Source of the DNA: Alphaproteobacteria bacterium
GTDB lineage: Bacteria > Pseudomonadota > Alphaproteobacteria > Rickettsiales > UBA6187
Assembly (NCBI GenBank): GCA_024280585.1
Contig: JAJRPW010000074.1
Location: 1-13,151 of the forward strand
Direction: 5' to 3'
Length of the DNA: 13,151 nucleotides
Part shown: positions 7,291-13,151 of the stretch, piece after piece
Position numbering within the stretch: the stretch's first letter is position 1
Layout of the letters: every line of letters begins with the position of its first letter
Translations under genes and position numbers: made by a program
The notes under the pieces: model-generated
What the model saw: the letters and a program-made list of their open reading frames with translations, nothing else
The model's database searches: none
Told to the model about the DNA's origin: nothing

Positions 7291-8163
7291 ATGAAAAAAA
7301 TTAGCTACGTAAATGGCAAGTTTGTCGATCATAAAAACGCTTTTGTACATATAGAGGATCGAGGGTATCAGTTTTCTGACGGTGTGTATGAGGTGGTGTA
7401 CATCAAAAATAATGTCGCCCTTGATTGGGATTTGCATTGTCGCCGCTTGCAAAATTCACTCGATGGTTTAAGCATAAAATATAGGGTTGACGGGACTGTT
7501 TTGCTCGATTTGGTTATGCAGCTTTTGCAGAAAAATAAGCTGGAATCGGGTTTTTTATACCTACAAATTTCGCGCGGAGTTGCGCCACGCAACCATGATT
7601 TTCCGAATCCTTTAGTAACAGCTTCGCTGGTTGCAACCATTTCGCCGGAGAAATTATTATCCGAAGACAAGTATAAAACTGGTATGGTAGCCATTACTCA
7701 TGCGGATATTCGGTGGAAGCGCAGAGATTTGAAAACAATTTCGCTTTTGCCAAATATTTTAGCCAAGCAAAAGGCGATGGAGGAAGGGGCTATCGAGTCA
7801 ATTTTAATAGAAGAAAATCAACTGGTTACAGAGGGAAGTTCAACCAATTTTTTTATTGCAAGTGACGCAGGAACATTACGTACGCATCCGGCCAATAATA
7901 AAATTTTATCTGGCATAACAAGGTCTTGTGTGATTGAAATTGCGACAAAAAACGGTATAAAAATTATCGAAAAACCATTTAAAAAGGATGATATATTTTT
8001 GGCGAAAGAGGCATTTATAACCTCTACAACGAAGCATATTATGCCGATTGTAGAGGTTGACGGACATAATATTGGGGGTGGAAAAGTGGGTGAGGTAACC
8101 AAAAAACTGATTGCATTGTATAAAGAGTTTGTCGAAAATCAGGTGGAAAAAGGAAAAATATGA
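7291..8163 (+). CDS. dat: D-amino-acid transaminase (PLP fold type IV)
   Basis: PLP enzyme that interconverts D-alanine and D-glutamate with their keto acids, supplying D-amino acids for peptidoglycan. The protein is 290 residues, normal for the family. RGYQFSDGVYEV (24-35) is the D-aminotransferase N-terminal signature, with Y33. RGVAPRNHDFP (95-105) carries the arginine/histidine pair (R100, H102) that holds the substrate carboxylate in D-amino-acid transaminase; this argues against a branched-chain transaminase or aminodeoxychorismate lyase. K148 in LKTISLLPN is the expected PLP Schiff-base lysine, E181 in VTEGSSTN contacts the cofactor, and SGITR (207-211) binds phosphate. An AAGG-type Shine-Dalgarno (7278-7281) sits nine bases before ATG 7291; an ATG at 7286 is out of frame. 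The gene overlaps the next one by four bases (ATGA). The position after trkA is standard in Alphaproteobacteria. Confidence 0.93.
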   Translation: MKKISYVNGKFVDHKNAFVHIEDRGYQFSDGVYEVVYIKNNVALDWDLHCRRLQNSLDGLSIKYRVDGTVLLDLVMQLLQKNKLESGFLYLQISRGVAPRNHDFPNPLVTASLVATISPEKLLSEDKYKTGMVAITHADIRWKRRDLKTISLLPNILAKQKAMEEGAIESILIEENQLVTEGSSTNFFIASDAGTLRTHPANNKILSGITRSCVIEIATKNGIKIIEKPFKKDDIFLAKEAFITSTTKHIMPIVEVDGHNIGGGKVGEVTKKLIALYKEFVENQVEKGKI

Positions 8164-8807
8164 TTAAACCAAAAGCAATTTTATTTGACTGGGACAATAC
8201 TTTGGCGGATACTTGGCCGACTATTCACCAGGCATTGACCGAAACTTTTATCGAAATGGGGCATGAACCGTGGAATCTGGAGGTGACAAAAGAGCGTGTT
8301 CATCGCTCCTTGCGTGATTCATTTCCAGAAATTTTTGGCGATAAATGGGAGGAGGCTGGTGATAAATATTTGAGTAATTTCAAGCGGATACATTTAAATG
8401 CTCTGTTACCACTTGAAGGTGCGGAAGAGGTTTTAAAAGAGTTGCTGGGCAAAGATATTTATGTCTCGTTAGTGAGTAATAAAACCGGGTGTAACTTGCG
8501 GGCAGAAGTTGACCATATCGGTTGGAATAAATACTTTACAAAAGTTATCGGGGCAAAGGACGCGGATGAGGATAAGCCGTCGCCAAAACCTGTGCTATTG
8601 GCGCTGGAAGGTAGCAAAATTGTGCCGAGTCAGGATGTTTGGTTCGTTGGCGACAGTGTAACAGATATGGAGTGCGCGTATAATGCCGGTTGTATGCCTA
8701 TATTTTATGGCGATCAGGACTTGTCGCATGAACGATTTGTAAAATATCAGCCACAAAAACATTTTGAAAACCATGCGGATTTAATTAAAATTTTGAAAAA
8801 ATTCTGA
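8160..8807 (+). CDS. HAD-superfamily phosphatase, phosphoglycolate-phosphatase-like
   Basis: Predicted cytoplasmic Mg-dependent phosphatase of 215 residues. Motif I is DWDNTLAD with nucleophile D10 and acid/base D12. Motif II is LVSNK with S106. Motif III is a lysine in DKPSPKP (K139 or K143). Motif IV is GDSVTDME with D165 and D169. The helical segment between motifs I and II (about 17-95) is a C1 cap, as in Gph/PGMB-like enzymes, so a small phosphorylated metabolite is the likely substrate, but which one cannot be told. The start overlaps the transaminase stop by four bases (ATGA), and its stop overlaps the hflX start by one base (TGATG), so it is tightly coupled to both. In many Alphaproteobacteria hfq sits in this place; here it does not. 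All catalytic residues are present. Confidence 0.88.
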   Translation: MIKPKAILFDWDNTLADTWPTIHQALTETFIEMGHEPWNLEVTKERVHRSLRDSFPEIFGDKWEEAGDKYLSNFKRIHLNALLPLEGAEEVLKELLGKDIYVSLVSNKTGCNLRAEVDHIGWNKYFTKVIGAKDADEDKPSPKPVLLALEGSKIVPSQDVWFVGDSVTDMECAYNAGCMPIFYGDQDLSHERFVKYQPQKHFENHADLIKILKKF

Positions 8808-10063
8808 TGCAAACAATAATCATACACCCATATCTAAAAGCGCAGGATCACAGCGACTTAAGAACTTCTGAAAATAAATTGGAAGAGGCGGTTGGTCTGG
8901 CCGCGGCTATCAACCTGAATATCAAGCTTTCTCAAGTGGTTGCATTACAAAAAATTGTTCCTGCAACTTATATTGGCAAAGGGAAAGCGGAAGAATTTGC
9001 GGAGTATATAGCAAATAATGAAATCGGCCTGGCGATAATTAATACTCATATAACTCCGGTTCAGCAGCGCAATTTGGAGACAAGATTCAATTGTAAAGTG
9101 ATTGATAGGACGGCCCTAATCCTGGAAATTTTTGGCAAAAGAGCGCAAACAAAAGAGGGTAGCTTGCAAGTTGAGTTGGCCGCGCAGGAATATCAAAAAT
9201 CGCGATTGGTGCGCTCATGGACGCATCTGGAAAGGCAGCGAGGTGGAGCTGGTTTCCTTGGTGGGCCGGGTGAGACGCAGATAGAATCGGATCGGCGCGT
9301 GATCCGCGACCGGATTTCTTCGATAAAAAAACAGCTGAAAAAAGTTGAGCAAACCAGAGATTTACATCGAAAATCGCGCAAAAAAATTCCTTATAAAGTG
9401 GTGAGCCTGGTCGGCTATACTAACGCCGGAAAATCGACCTTATTCAACTGCGTAACCGGGGCAAAAGTGGTGGCTGAGGATAAATTATTTGCAACGCTGG
9501 ATCCGACAATGCGCCTGGTTAAACTGCCTTCTGGCAAGAAAATAATTCTGTCGGACACGGTTGGTTTTATATCGAATTTACCGACTGAGTTAGTCGCAGC
9601 ATTCCGGGCAACATTGGAGGAAGTGGTTGAGGCGGATTTGATGATTCATGTGCGCGACATCTCGCATCCTGAAACTGAAGAGCAGAAAAAAGATGTGCTG
9701 AATATTTTATCATCACTGGTTGTCGAAGATAAAATAGAGCATAACATGCTGGAAATATTTAATAAAATTGACCAGTTAGATGGCGATGATTACGTACAAA
9801 TCGCAAAATCAAAAAAGGATACGGCAGCAATTTCGGCCCTGACAGGGCAGGGTGTGGATTATCTTTTAAATCTCATAGATATAAAATTATCCGAGGGAAA
9901 CAGGGAAATTACGGTTAATATTCCGGTCGAAAATGGCAAATTACTGGCATGGATCCACGCTAATTCCAAAGTGCTGGAGTGCATTGAAGAAGCGGGCGTA
10001 ATGAATTTGAAGCTGTCCATGAGTGACAAAATATTTGGACAGTTTGAAAAAATGAAGGGCTAA
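8807..10063 (+). CDS. hflX: Ribosome-associated GTPase HflX
   Basis: GTPase that binds the large ribosomal subunit and splits stalled ribosomes under stress such as heat. The 418-residue protein has the N-terminal HflX domain (about 1-190) with YIGKGK (55-60) and the conserved RQRGGAGFLGGPGETQIE (143-160), then the G domain. G1 is GYTNAGKST (203-211), the G2 region is FATLDPT (228-234), G3 is DTVGF (250-254), G4 NKID (319-322) and G5 SAL (343-345). A C-terminal domain follows (about 365-418). ATG 8807 shares a base with the stop of the HAD gene, so expression depends on re-initiation. In Alphaproteobacteria hflX normally follows hfq, which is not here. The stop codon overlaps the stop of the convergent complex I subunit gene on the other strand. 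No terminator was seen after it. Confidence 0.96.
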   Translation: MQTIIIHPYLKAQDHSDLRTSENKLEEAVGLAAAINLNIKLSQVVALQKIVPATYIGKGKAEEFAEYIANNEIGLAIINTHITPVQQRNLETRFNCKVIDRTALILEIFGKRAQTKEGSLQVELAAQEYQKSRLVRSWTHLERQRGGAGFLGGPGETQIESDRRVIRDRISSIKKQLKKVEQTRDLHRKSRKKIPYKVVSLVGYTNAGKSTLFNCVTGAKVVAEDKLFATLDPTMRLVKLPSGKKIILSDTVGFISNLPTELVAAFRATLEEVVEADLMIHVRDISHPETEEQKKDVLNILSSLVVEDKIEHNMLEIFNKIDQLDGDDYVQIAKSKKDTAAISALTGQGVDYLLNLIDIKLSEGNREITVNIPVENGKLLAWIHANSKVLECIEEAGVMNLKLSMSDKIFGQFEKMKG

Positions 10064-10341
10064 TTCGTAAAATTATCAGAATAGGCTCTTAAATTATAAG
10101 TTGAAGTTTCTGGCTCAACCAATTGATATTCAATATTTTTACGCTTCGCGTAGGCAATGGCATCACCTTTGCTATTAAATTCAAGGCGGAGCTGCTGCTT
10201 TGCGTTGCTAGATCCAGTCCAGCCCATGACAGGGTCGATATAGCGGGCATCTTTGCGGTCAAATTCAAGCAGCCAACTATCAGACTTACCCTTGCCGGAT
10301 TGCATTGGATTTTTGACAGGATTATATATTTTTGTAACCAT
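10060..10341 (-). CDS. NDUFS4-like complex I accessory subunit (ETC complex I subunit family)
   Basis: Small 93-residue protein of the NDUFS4 (18-kDa, ETC complex I conserved region) family. In Alphaproteobacteria and mitochondria this subunit stabilises the NADH-oxidising arm of complex I on the cytoplasmic (matrix) side. The conserved core is visible: WLLEFDRKDARYIDPVMGW (23-41), MGWTGS (39-44), then QQLRLEF and AIAYAKRKNIEYQLVEP (61-77). There is no signal peptide or membrane segment. I chose ATG 10341-10339 because GGAG lies seven bases upstream and the family match begins there. The frame is open further upstream to a TTG at 10449, but that extension lies within the carbonic anhydrase gene and has no family resemblance. 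The start is four bases after the carbonic anhydrase stop, so the pair is an operon. The TAG stop (10062-10060) overlaps the hflX TAA (10061-10063). No other nuo gene is in the window. Confidence 0.9.
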   Translation of the reverse strand: MVTKIYNPVKNPMQSGKGKSDSWLLEFDRKDARYIDPVMGWTGSSNAKQQLRLEFNSKGDAIAYAKRKNIEYQLVEPETSTYNLRAYSDNFTN

Positions 10342-10345
10342 TTTT

Positions 10346-10969
10346 CTACTCCACTGATTCAAAATATCTGGTTTGTGGGTCAAAACTAAGCAGCTCGCCA
10401 TTTTCAATGTTAAAATGCATGCCGTATATCTTGAGTTTATCCTGAGCAAGGCGATTTTCCACCCACGGATAGGACAAAAGATTTTTTATTGATACCAGGA
10501 TAGACTCCTGCTCACAAGCCGATTCTTGTTCTTCAGCAGGACTATTTTCCAAATCTTTTCTGACTATATCCTTCGCCTCTTCGGCAATCGAAAGCCAGCT
10601 TCCAACTGAATTTTCACCGCCCTGATCTGACATTAGAAGTTTTATTGCATCACATCTTGCATGACCAAGAATAACGATATTCTCAATTTCTAGATTACAA
10701 ACACCGTATTCAATAGCGGCTGTAATACCATTGGTACCCTGATCCTGATAAGGTGGGACAAGTCCCGCAACGTTACGAACAACATACAAATCTCCGGGCG
10801 ATGAGGAAAATATTTTCCCGGGGGCAATCCTAAGATCAGAACAGGTGATCACAAGGGTCTGCGCTTTAACACCCTGGCGCACAAGATGTTTGATTAAATC
10901 TTTTTGCTCTTCATATGCAGTTGACTTGAAAATCCTAAAACCAGCAACAAGCTTACCAAAGTCGGACAT
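10346..10969 (-). CDS. Beta-class carbonic anhydrase
   Basis: Zinc enzyme that interconverts CO2 and bicarbonate, probably in the cytoplasm. At 207 residues it has the usual length of bacterial beta-class enzymes. Zinc ligands are C43, H103 and C106 (HARC), and the D45-R47 dyad is present in CSDLR. In this motif a leucine stands where serine is usual (CxDSR). VVRNVAGLVPPY (63-74), GTNGITAAIEYGV (78-90) and ILGHARC (100-106) are standard family blocks. A polar stretch at about 140-156 (NSPAEEQESACEQE) is a variable loop. A good Shine-Dalgarno (AGAGG, 10979-10975) lies five bases before ATG 10969. Upstream, TTGACT (11024-11019 on the minus strand) could be a -35 box, but no convincing -10 box follows. 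It is the first gene of a two-gene operon with the NDUFS4-like gene, four bases apart. Confidence 0.93.
   Translation of the reverse strand: MSDFGKLVAGFRIFKSTAYEEQKDLIKHLVRQGVKAQTLVITCSDLRIAPGKIFSSSPGDLYVVRNVAGLVPPYQDQGTNGITAAIEYGVCNLEIENIVILGHARCDAIKLLMSDQGGENSVGSWLSIAEEAKDIVRKDLENSPAEEQESACEQESILVSIKNLLSYPWVENRLAQDKLKIYGMHFNIENGELLSFDPQTRYFESVE
10349..10352 (-). promoter_or_regulatory. Ribosome binding site that fixes the NDUFS4-like start
   Basis: GGAG on the minus strand (10352-10349) lies in the final GTG GAG codons of the carbonic anhydrase gene and seven bases before ATG 10341. It supports the short 93-residue start over the longer open frame and implies translational coupling of the two genes. 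Confidence 0.7.
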
Positions 10970-11114
10970 AAAAACCTCTAAAATCTTATTTGTACAGCTT
11001 AGTTAAATAAAAGTTTCTAGTCAATAACACTTTGAAAGTAAGTAGGGTAAACAGATCTAAACTATTCCAAGTCACGACATAACCTAAGGTACTTCAAAGC
11101 AAAAACACTTGCAG

Positions 11115-11149
11115 GTGCTGCATTATTTGTCGCAAACAAATGTATGCAC
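11115..11149. other. Imperfect hairpin in the 203-base gap between carbonic anhydrase and methyltransferase
   Basis: The gap 10970-11172 holds no gene. It contains an imperfect inverted repeat: GTGC (11115-11118) against GCAC (11146-11149), and a perfect inner stem ATTTGT (11125-11130) with ACAAAT (11136-11141) around a five-base loop. On the minus strand a run of five T follows about eight bases beyond the stem, so it might weakly terminate methyltransferase transcription. The rest of the gap should contain the carbonic anhydrase promoter. Confidence 0.25.
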
Positions 11150-11172
11150 AGGCAATAAAATGGCATTAGCAT

Positions 11173-12264
11173 CTATTTTTGTACAAACAAGGCAACTACT
11201 TCAAGATGATGACTCCAATAAAACTGATCGATTGCCGTCGCCTCAACGACCGTGTAACCATGATTTAGCAACCACTCTGCATCTCGTTTAAACGTAACAG
11301 GATTACATGATACTACCACCACACGGTCTATTTCACTTTTAGCAATCTGTTTTATCTGTGGTAATGCTCCATTACGTGGCGGATTAATGACAACTCCATC
11401 AAAATGGCGTAGAGCTTTACTATCGAGTGGATGTTTATACAGATCACGCACACGCACACTCATTCTATCCTCTAAACCGTAGTGAAGAATTGCATTATGC
11501 ATGGCAGCAACCATATCTTCGGAACCCTCAAATGCAGAAATATACCGAACCGACTCAACCATAGAAAAGCTGTAAGTGCCACAGCCTGAGTATAAATCAG
11601 CTACTTTCTCGCAATGCTGTAAATATTGAGTTACGAGAGTGGTAATTGCCACTTGTCCTGTTTTTGTTGCTTGTAAAAATGCTCCGGCAGGCAGTTTTAC
11701 CTCATATTTACCAAAGGCCACGGTTGCATCACCATATATAAGAGATTGGTTATCCCCCTCCTTCTCGTTAAAGCGGGCAAATCCATGCTCTTGGGCAAAA
11801 TTAATTAATATGTCTTTATCAGCCGAATGAAGTGGTGCATGTAGTATAATTGTTGCATCCAATCCATTATCCAAAACGGCCAATGAAATGGCTTTAACAG
11901 CCCCTGGTTTTTTGAGACTTTGTAAACATTTCCTCAAGTTAGGGACAAGCTTTACTAGCCTATCATCACTGACTAAACAAACATCTAAATCAAACACATT
12001 ATGGCTTTTCGCACCAAAAAATCCTATCCGGACAACTCCCTTGTGAACAGAAACTTTGAATTCAGCCCGACGACGACCATGCTCTCCAATTGGAATGATA
12101 GGGCCAACAATAGAAGGGGCTAAACCAAGTGAGGCAATGGTTTTTGTCAAAATGGTCTGTTTAAAATCGTAATATTCCTCTGTGCTCATATGTTGCAGAC
12201 TACAACCACCGCATACATTATAATGTGGACAGGGAGGAGTATGATTTTTTGATGTATTATTCAT
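11173..12264 (-). CDS. TrmA/RumA-family RNA (uracil-C5) methyltransferase with Fe-S cluster motif
   Basis: SAM-dependent enzyme that methylates C5 of a uridine, most likely in 23S rRNA (RlmC/RlmD type) or tRNA. Numbering from the upstream TTG (12270), the protein has 365 residues. C14, C20, C23 and C98 match the four cysteines that hold a 4Fe-4S cluster (CPHYNVCGGCSLQH, then DVC). The methyltransferase domain shows DLYSGCGTYSF (225-235), the acidic residue in FEGS, NPPRNG (296-301), catalytic C322 in SCNPVTFKRD and E357 in HHLEV. There is no N-terminal TRAM domain, which RlmD has, so the exact target is uncertain. I list ATG 12264, which gives 363 residues; TTG 12270 is an alternative, with GGA six bases upstream. 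The start lies nine bases after the ABC-F stop, so the two genes are an operon. Confidence 0.88.
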   Translation of the reverse strand: MNNTSKNHTPPCPHYNVCGGCSLQHMSTEEYYDFKQTILTKTIASLGLAPSIVGPIIPIGEHGRRRAEFKVSVHKGVVRIGFFGAKSHNVFDLDVCLVSDDRLVKLVPNLRKCLQSLKKPGAVKAISLAVLDNGLDATIILHAPLHSADKDILINFAQEHGFARFNEKEGDNQSLIYGDATVAFGKYEVKLPAGAFLQATKTGQVAITTLVTQYLQHCEKVADLYSGCGTYSFSMVESVRYISAFEGSEDMVAAMHNAILHYGLEDRMSVRVRDLYKHPLDSKALRHFDGVVINPPRNGALPQIKQIAKSEIDRVVVVSCNPVTFKRDAEWLLNHGYTVVEATAIDQFYWSHHLEVVALFVQK

Positions 12265-12273
12265 ATGCAAATT

Positions 12274-13151
12274 TTATCCGGAATTTTTTTCCTGAGCCTC
12301 TACCCATGCACTTTCCGCAGCTGCTACCTCTTCTTCGATAATAGCGTATTTTTCTAGTAACTCATCCATTAGACCAGGCTTATTTATAGCTATTGGTGTC
12401 GACATTTCTGCTTCAATGGCAACTTTTTTTTCTGACCACTTATTTAGATTTTTTTCAAGCTTCTCTATAGGATTCTTCTTTTTTTTCTTAGATTTTTTAT
12501 TTTCCTTATTCTTTTTTTTAGTATCGGAGCGCTCTTTTCTGCGCTGCTCAATAATCAAGCGGCGGTAAGCTTCTAAATCATCGTTATAAGGAGATACAGC
12601 TCCATCTTTTATCAGCAGAAGCTGATCTGCAACGGATTCAACCAGATGCGGGTCATGACTAACCAGTATTATGCAGCCATCATAACCATTTAGAGCTTGG
12701 ATAAGGGCGGCCCTTGCATCAATATCCAAGTGGTTTGTAGGTTCATCAAGTAACATTATATGAGGAGCGTGATAGCTCATAAGACAAAATAGTAACCTGG
12801 CTTTTTCGCCACCTGATAATTCACCAATTTTAGTATCTGACTTATCTTTGTTAAATCCAAATTTACCAAGCATAGCACGAAGATTATGCTCTGGTACTTT
12901 CGATATGGATTCTCTTAGCACTCTATATGGGGTTGAGCCTAGTTCCAGCTCATCGGACTGGTCTTGAGCAAAATAGCCAACCCGAAGCTTGCCATCACGA
13001 TCAACCTTGCCGCCCAACTCTTTTAACTTATTAGAAAGCAATTTCACCAATGTAGACTTGCCGTTACCATTGGCTCCAAGGAGGGCTATACGGTCATTCA
13101 TGCCAATGCGTAAATTAACATCTTTCAAAACTGGCTTGCCTGGAGCATATC
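12274..13151 (-). CDS. ABC-F family ATPase, C-terminal part (5' end beyond window)
   Basis: Soluble ABC-F protein, the class that acts on ribosomes rather than in transport. About 292 codons are visible and the frame stays open to the right edge, so the first ABC domain lies outside. The visible part is the second ABC domain: an aromatic A-loop region (YAPGKPVLKDV) at the edge, Walker A GANGNGKST (13077-13051), Q-loop YFAQDQ, signature LSGGE (12819-12805), Walker B with LLDEPTNHLD (12753-12724) and H-loop LVSHD. Then comes a lysine-rich linker (about 12519-12472) and a C-terminal coiled coil with many glutamates, as in Uup/YheS-like members. There is no membrane segment. A TTG at 13128 is not the true start, because homologous sequence continues upstream of it. 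The methyltransferase follows nine bases downstream. Confidence 0.93.
   Translation of the reverse strand, partial: YAPGKPVLKDVNLRIGMNDRIALLGANGNGKSTLVKLLSNKLKELGGKVDRDGKLRVGYFAQDQSDELELGSTPYRVLRESISKVPEHNLRAMLGKFGFNKDKSDTKIGELSGGEKARLLFCLMSYHAPHIMLLDEPTNHLDIDARAALIQALNGYDGCIILVSHDPHLVESVADQLLLIKDGAVSPYNDDLEAYRRLIIEQRRKERSDTKKKNKENKKSKKKKKNPIEKLEKNLNKWSEKKVAIEAEMSTPIAINKPGLMDELLEKYAIIEEEVAAAESAWVEAQEKNSG

Noticed and set aside
10138..10154. Short hairpin TACGC-TTC-GCGTA considered as the hflX terminator
   Set aside because: The T-run precedes the stem on the plus strand and an A-run follows it on the minus strand, so it does not fit a Rho-independent terminator in either direction; it is coding sequence of the NDUFS4-like gene.
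10342..10449. Upstream extension of the NDUFS4-like frame to a TTG at 10449
   Set aside because: It would overlap the carbonic anhydrase gene in another frame, has no family similarity, and the ATG at 10341 has a well-placed GGAG.
10970..11172. Possible tRNA or small RNA gene in the largest gap
   Set aside because: I found no cloverleaf-compatible arms or T-loop consensus, and only a weak AT-rich imperfect hairpin.
11109..11291. 60-codon plus-strand frame running from the intergenic gap into the methyltransferase gene
   Set aside because: There is no Shine-Dalgarno or motif, and most of it is antisense to conserved methyltransferase sequence.

Overview
The window is an ordinary-looking stretch of chromosome from an AT-leaning alphaproteobacterium. 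The main evidence is the gene order dusB(nifR3) - ntrY - ntrX - trkA - D-amino-acid transaminase - hflX, which is an alphaproteobacterial hallmark. A fused ispDF next to dusB and a small NDUFS4-type complex I subunit support the same placement. The cluster is a reduced version of the canonical one. The ntrB and ntrC genes usually found between dusB and ntrY are absent. The hfq gene usually found just before hflX is absent, and a HAD phosphatase occupies that place. NtrY has no PAS domain. These reductions would fit a host-associated or deep-branching lineage, but I cannot name an order or genus from sequence alone.

Layout. Positions 1-851 (minus) hold the 5' part of ispDF, running off the left edge. 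Positions 852-972 are a divergent promoter region with a strong, apparently leaderless ispDF promoter and a 10-bp inverted repeat. Positions 973-1491 (plus) hold an AT-rich orphan gene of unknown function, lodged between ispDF and dusB. Positions 1579-10063 (plus) hold a tight seven-gene block: dusB, ntrY, ntrX, trkA, D-amino-acid transaminase, HAD hydrolase, hflX. Its own promoter lies before dusB, and three of its junctions overlap (ntrX/trkA, transaminase/HAD, HAD/hflX). Positions 10060-10969 (minus) hold a beta-carbonic anhydrase and an NDUFS4-like subunit that form a two-gene operon. That operon meets hflX head-on with overlapping stop codons. Positions 11173-13151 (minus) hold a TrmA/RumA-type RNA methyltransferase downstream of an ABC-F ATPase, which is cut by the right edge.

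How the genes fit together. The left block joins isoprenoid precursor synthesis, tRNA dihydrouridylation, a membrane two-component system (NtrY/NtrX), potassium uptake control (TrkA), D-amino-acid supply for the cell wall, and ribosome rescue (HflX). The right block is translation-related (ABC-F, RNA m5U methyltransferase) and respiratory/CO2-related (complex I subunit, carbonic anhydrase). The carbonic anhydrase-NDUFS4 pairing is the most suggestive new association. The orphan gene at 973-1491 is the only protein I could not place in any family.

No gene-free stretch exceeds about 300 bases; the longest is 10970-11172. I saw no rRNA or tRNA gene, CRISPR array, insertion sequence or phage gene. 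I found no convincing new defence or mobile system here.
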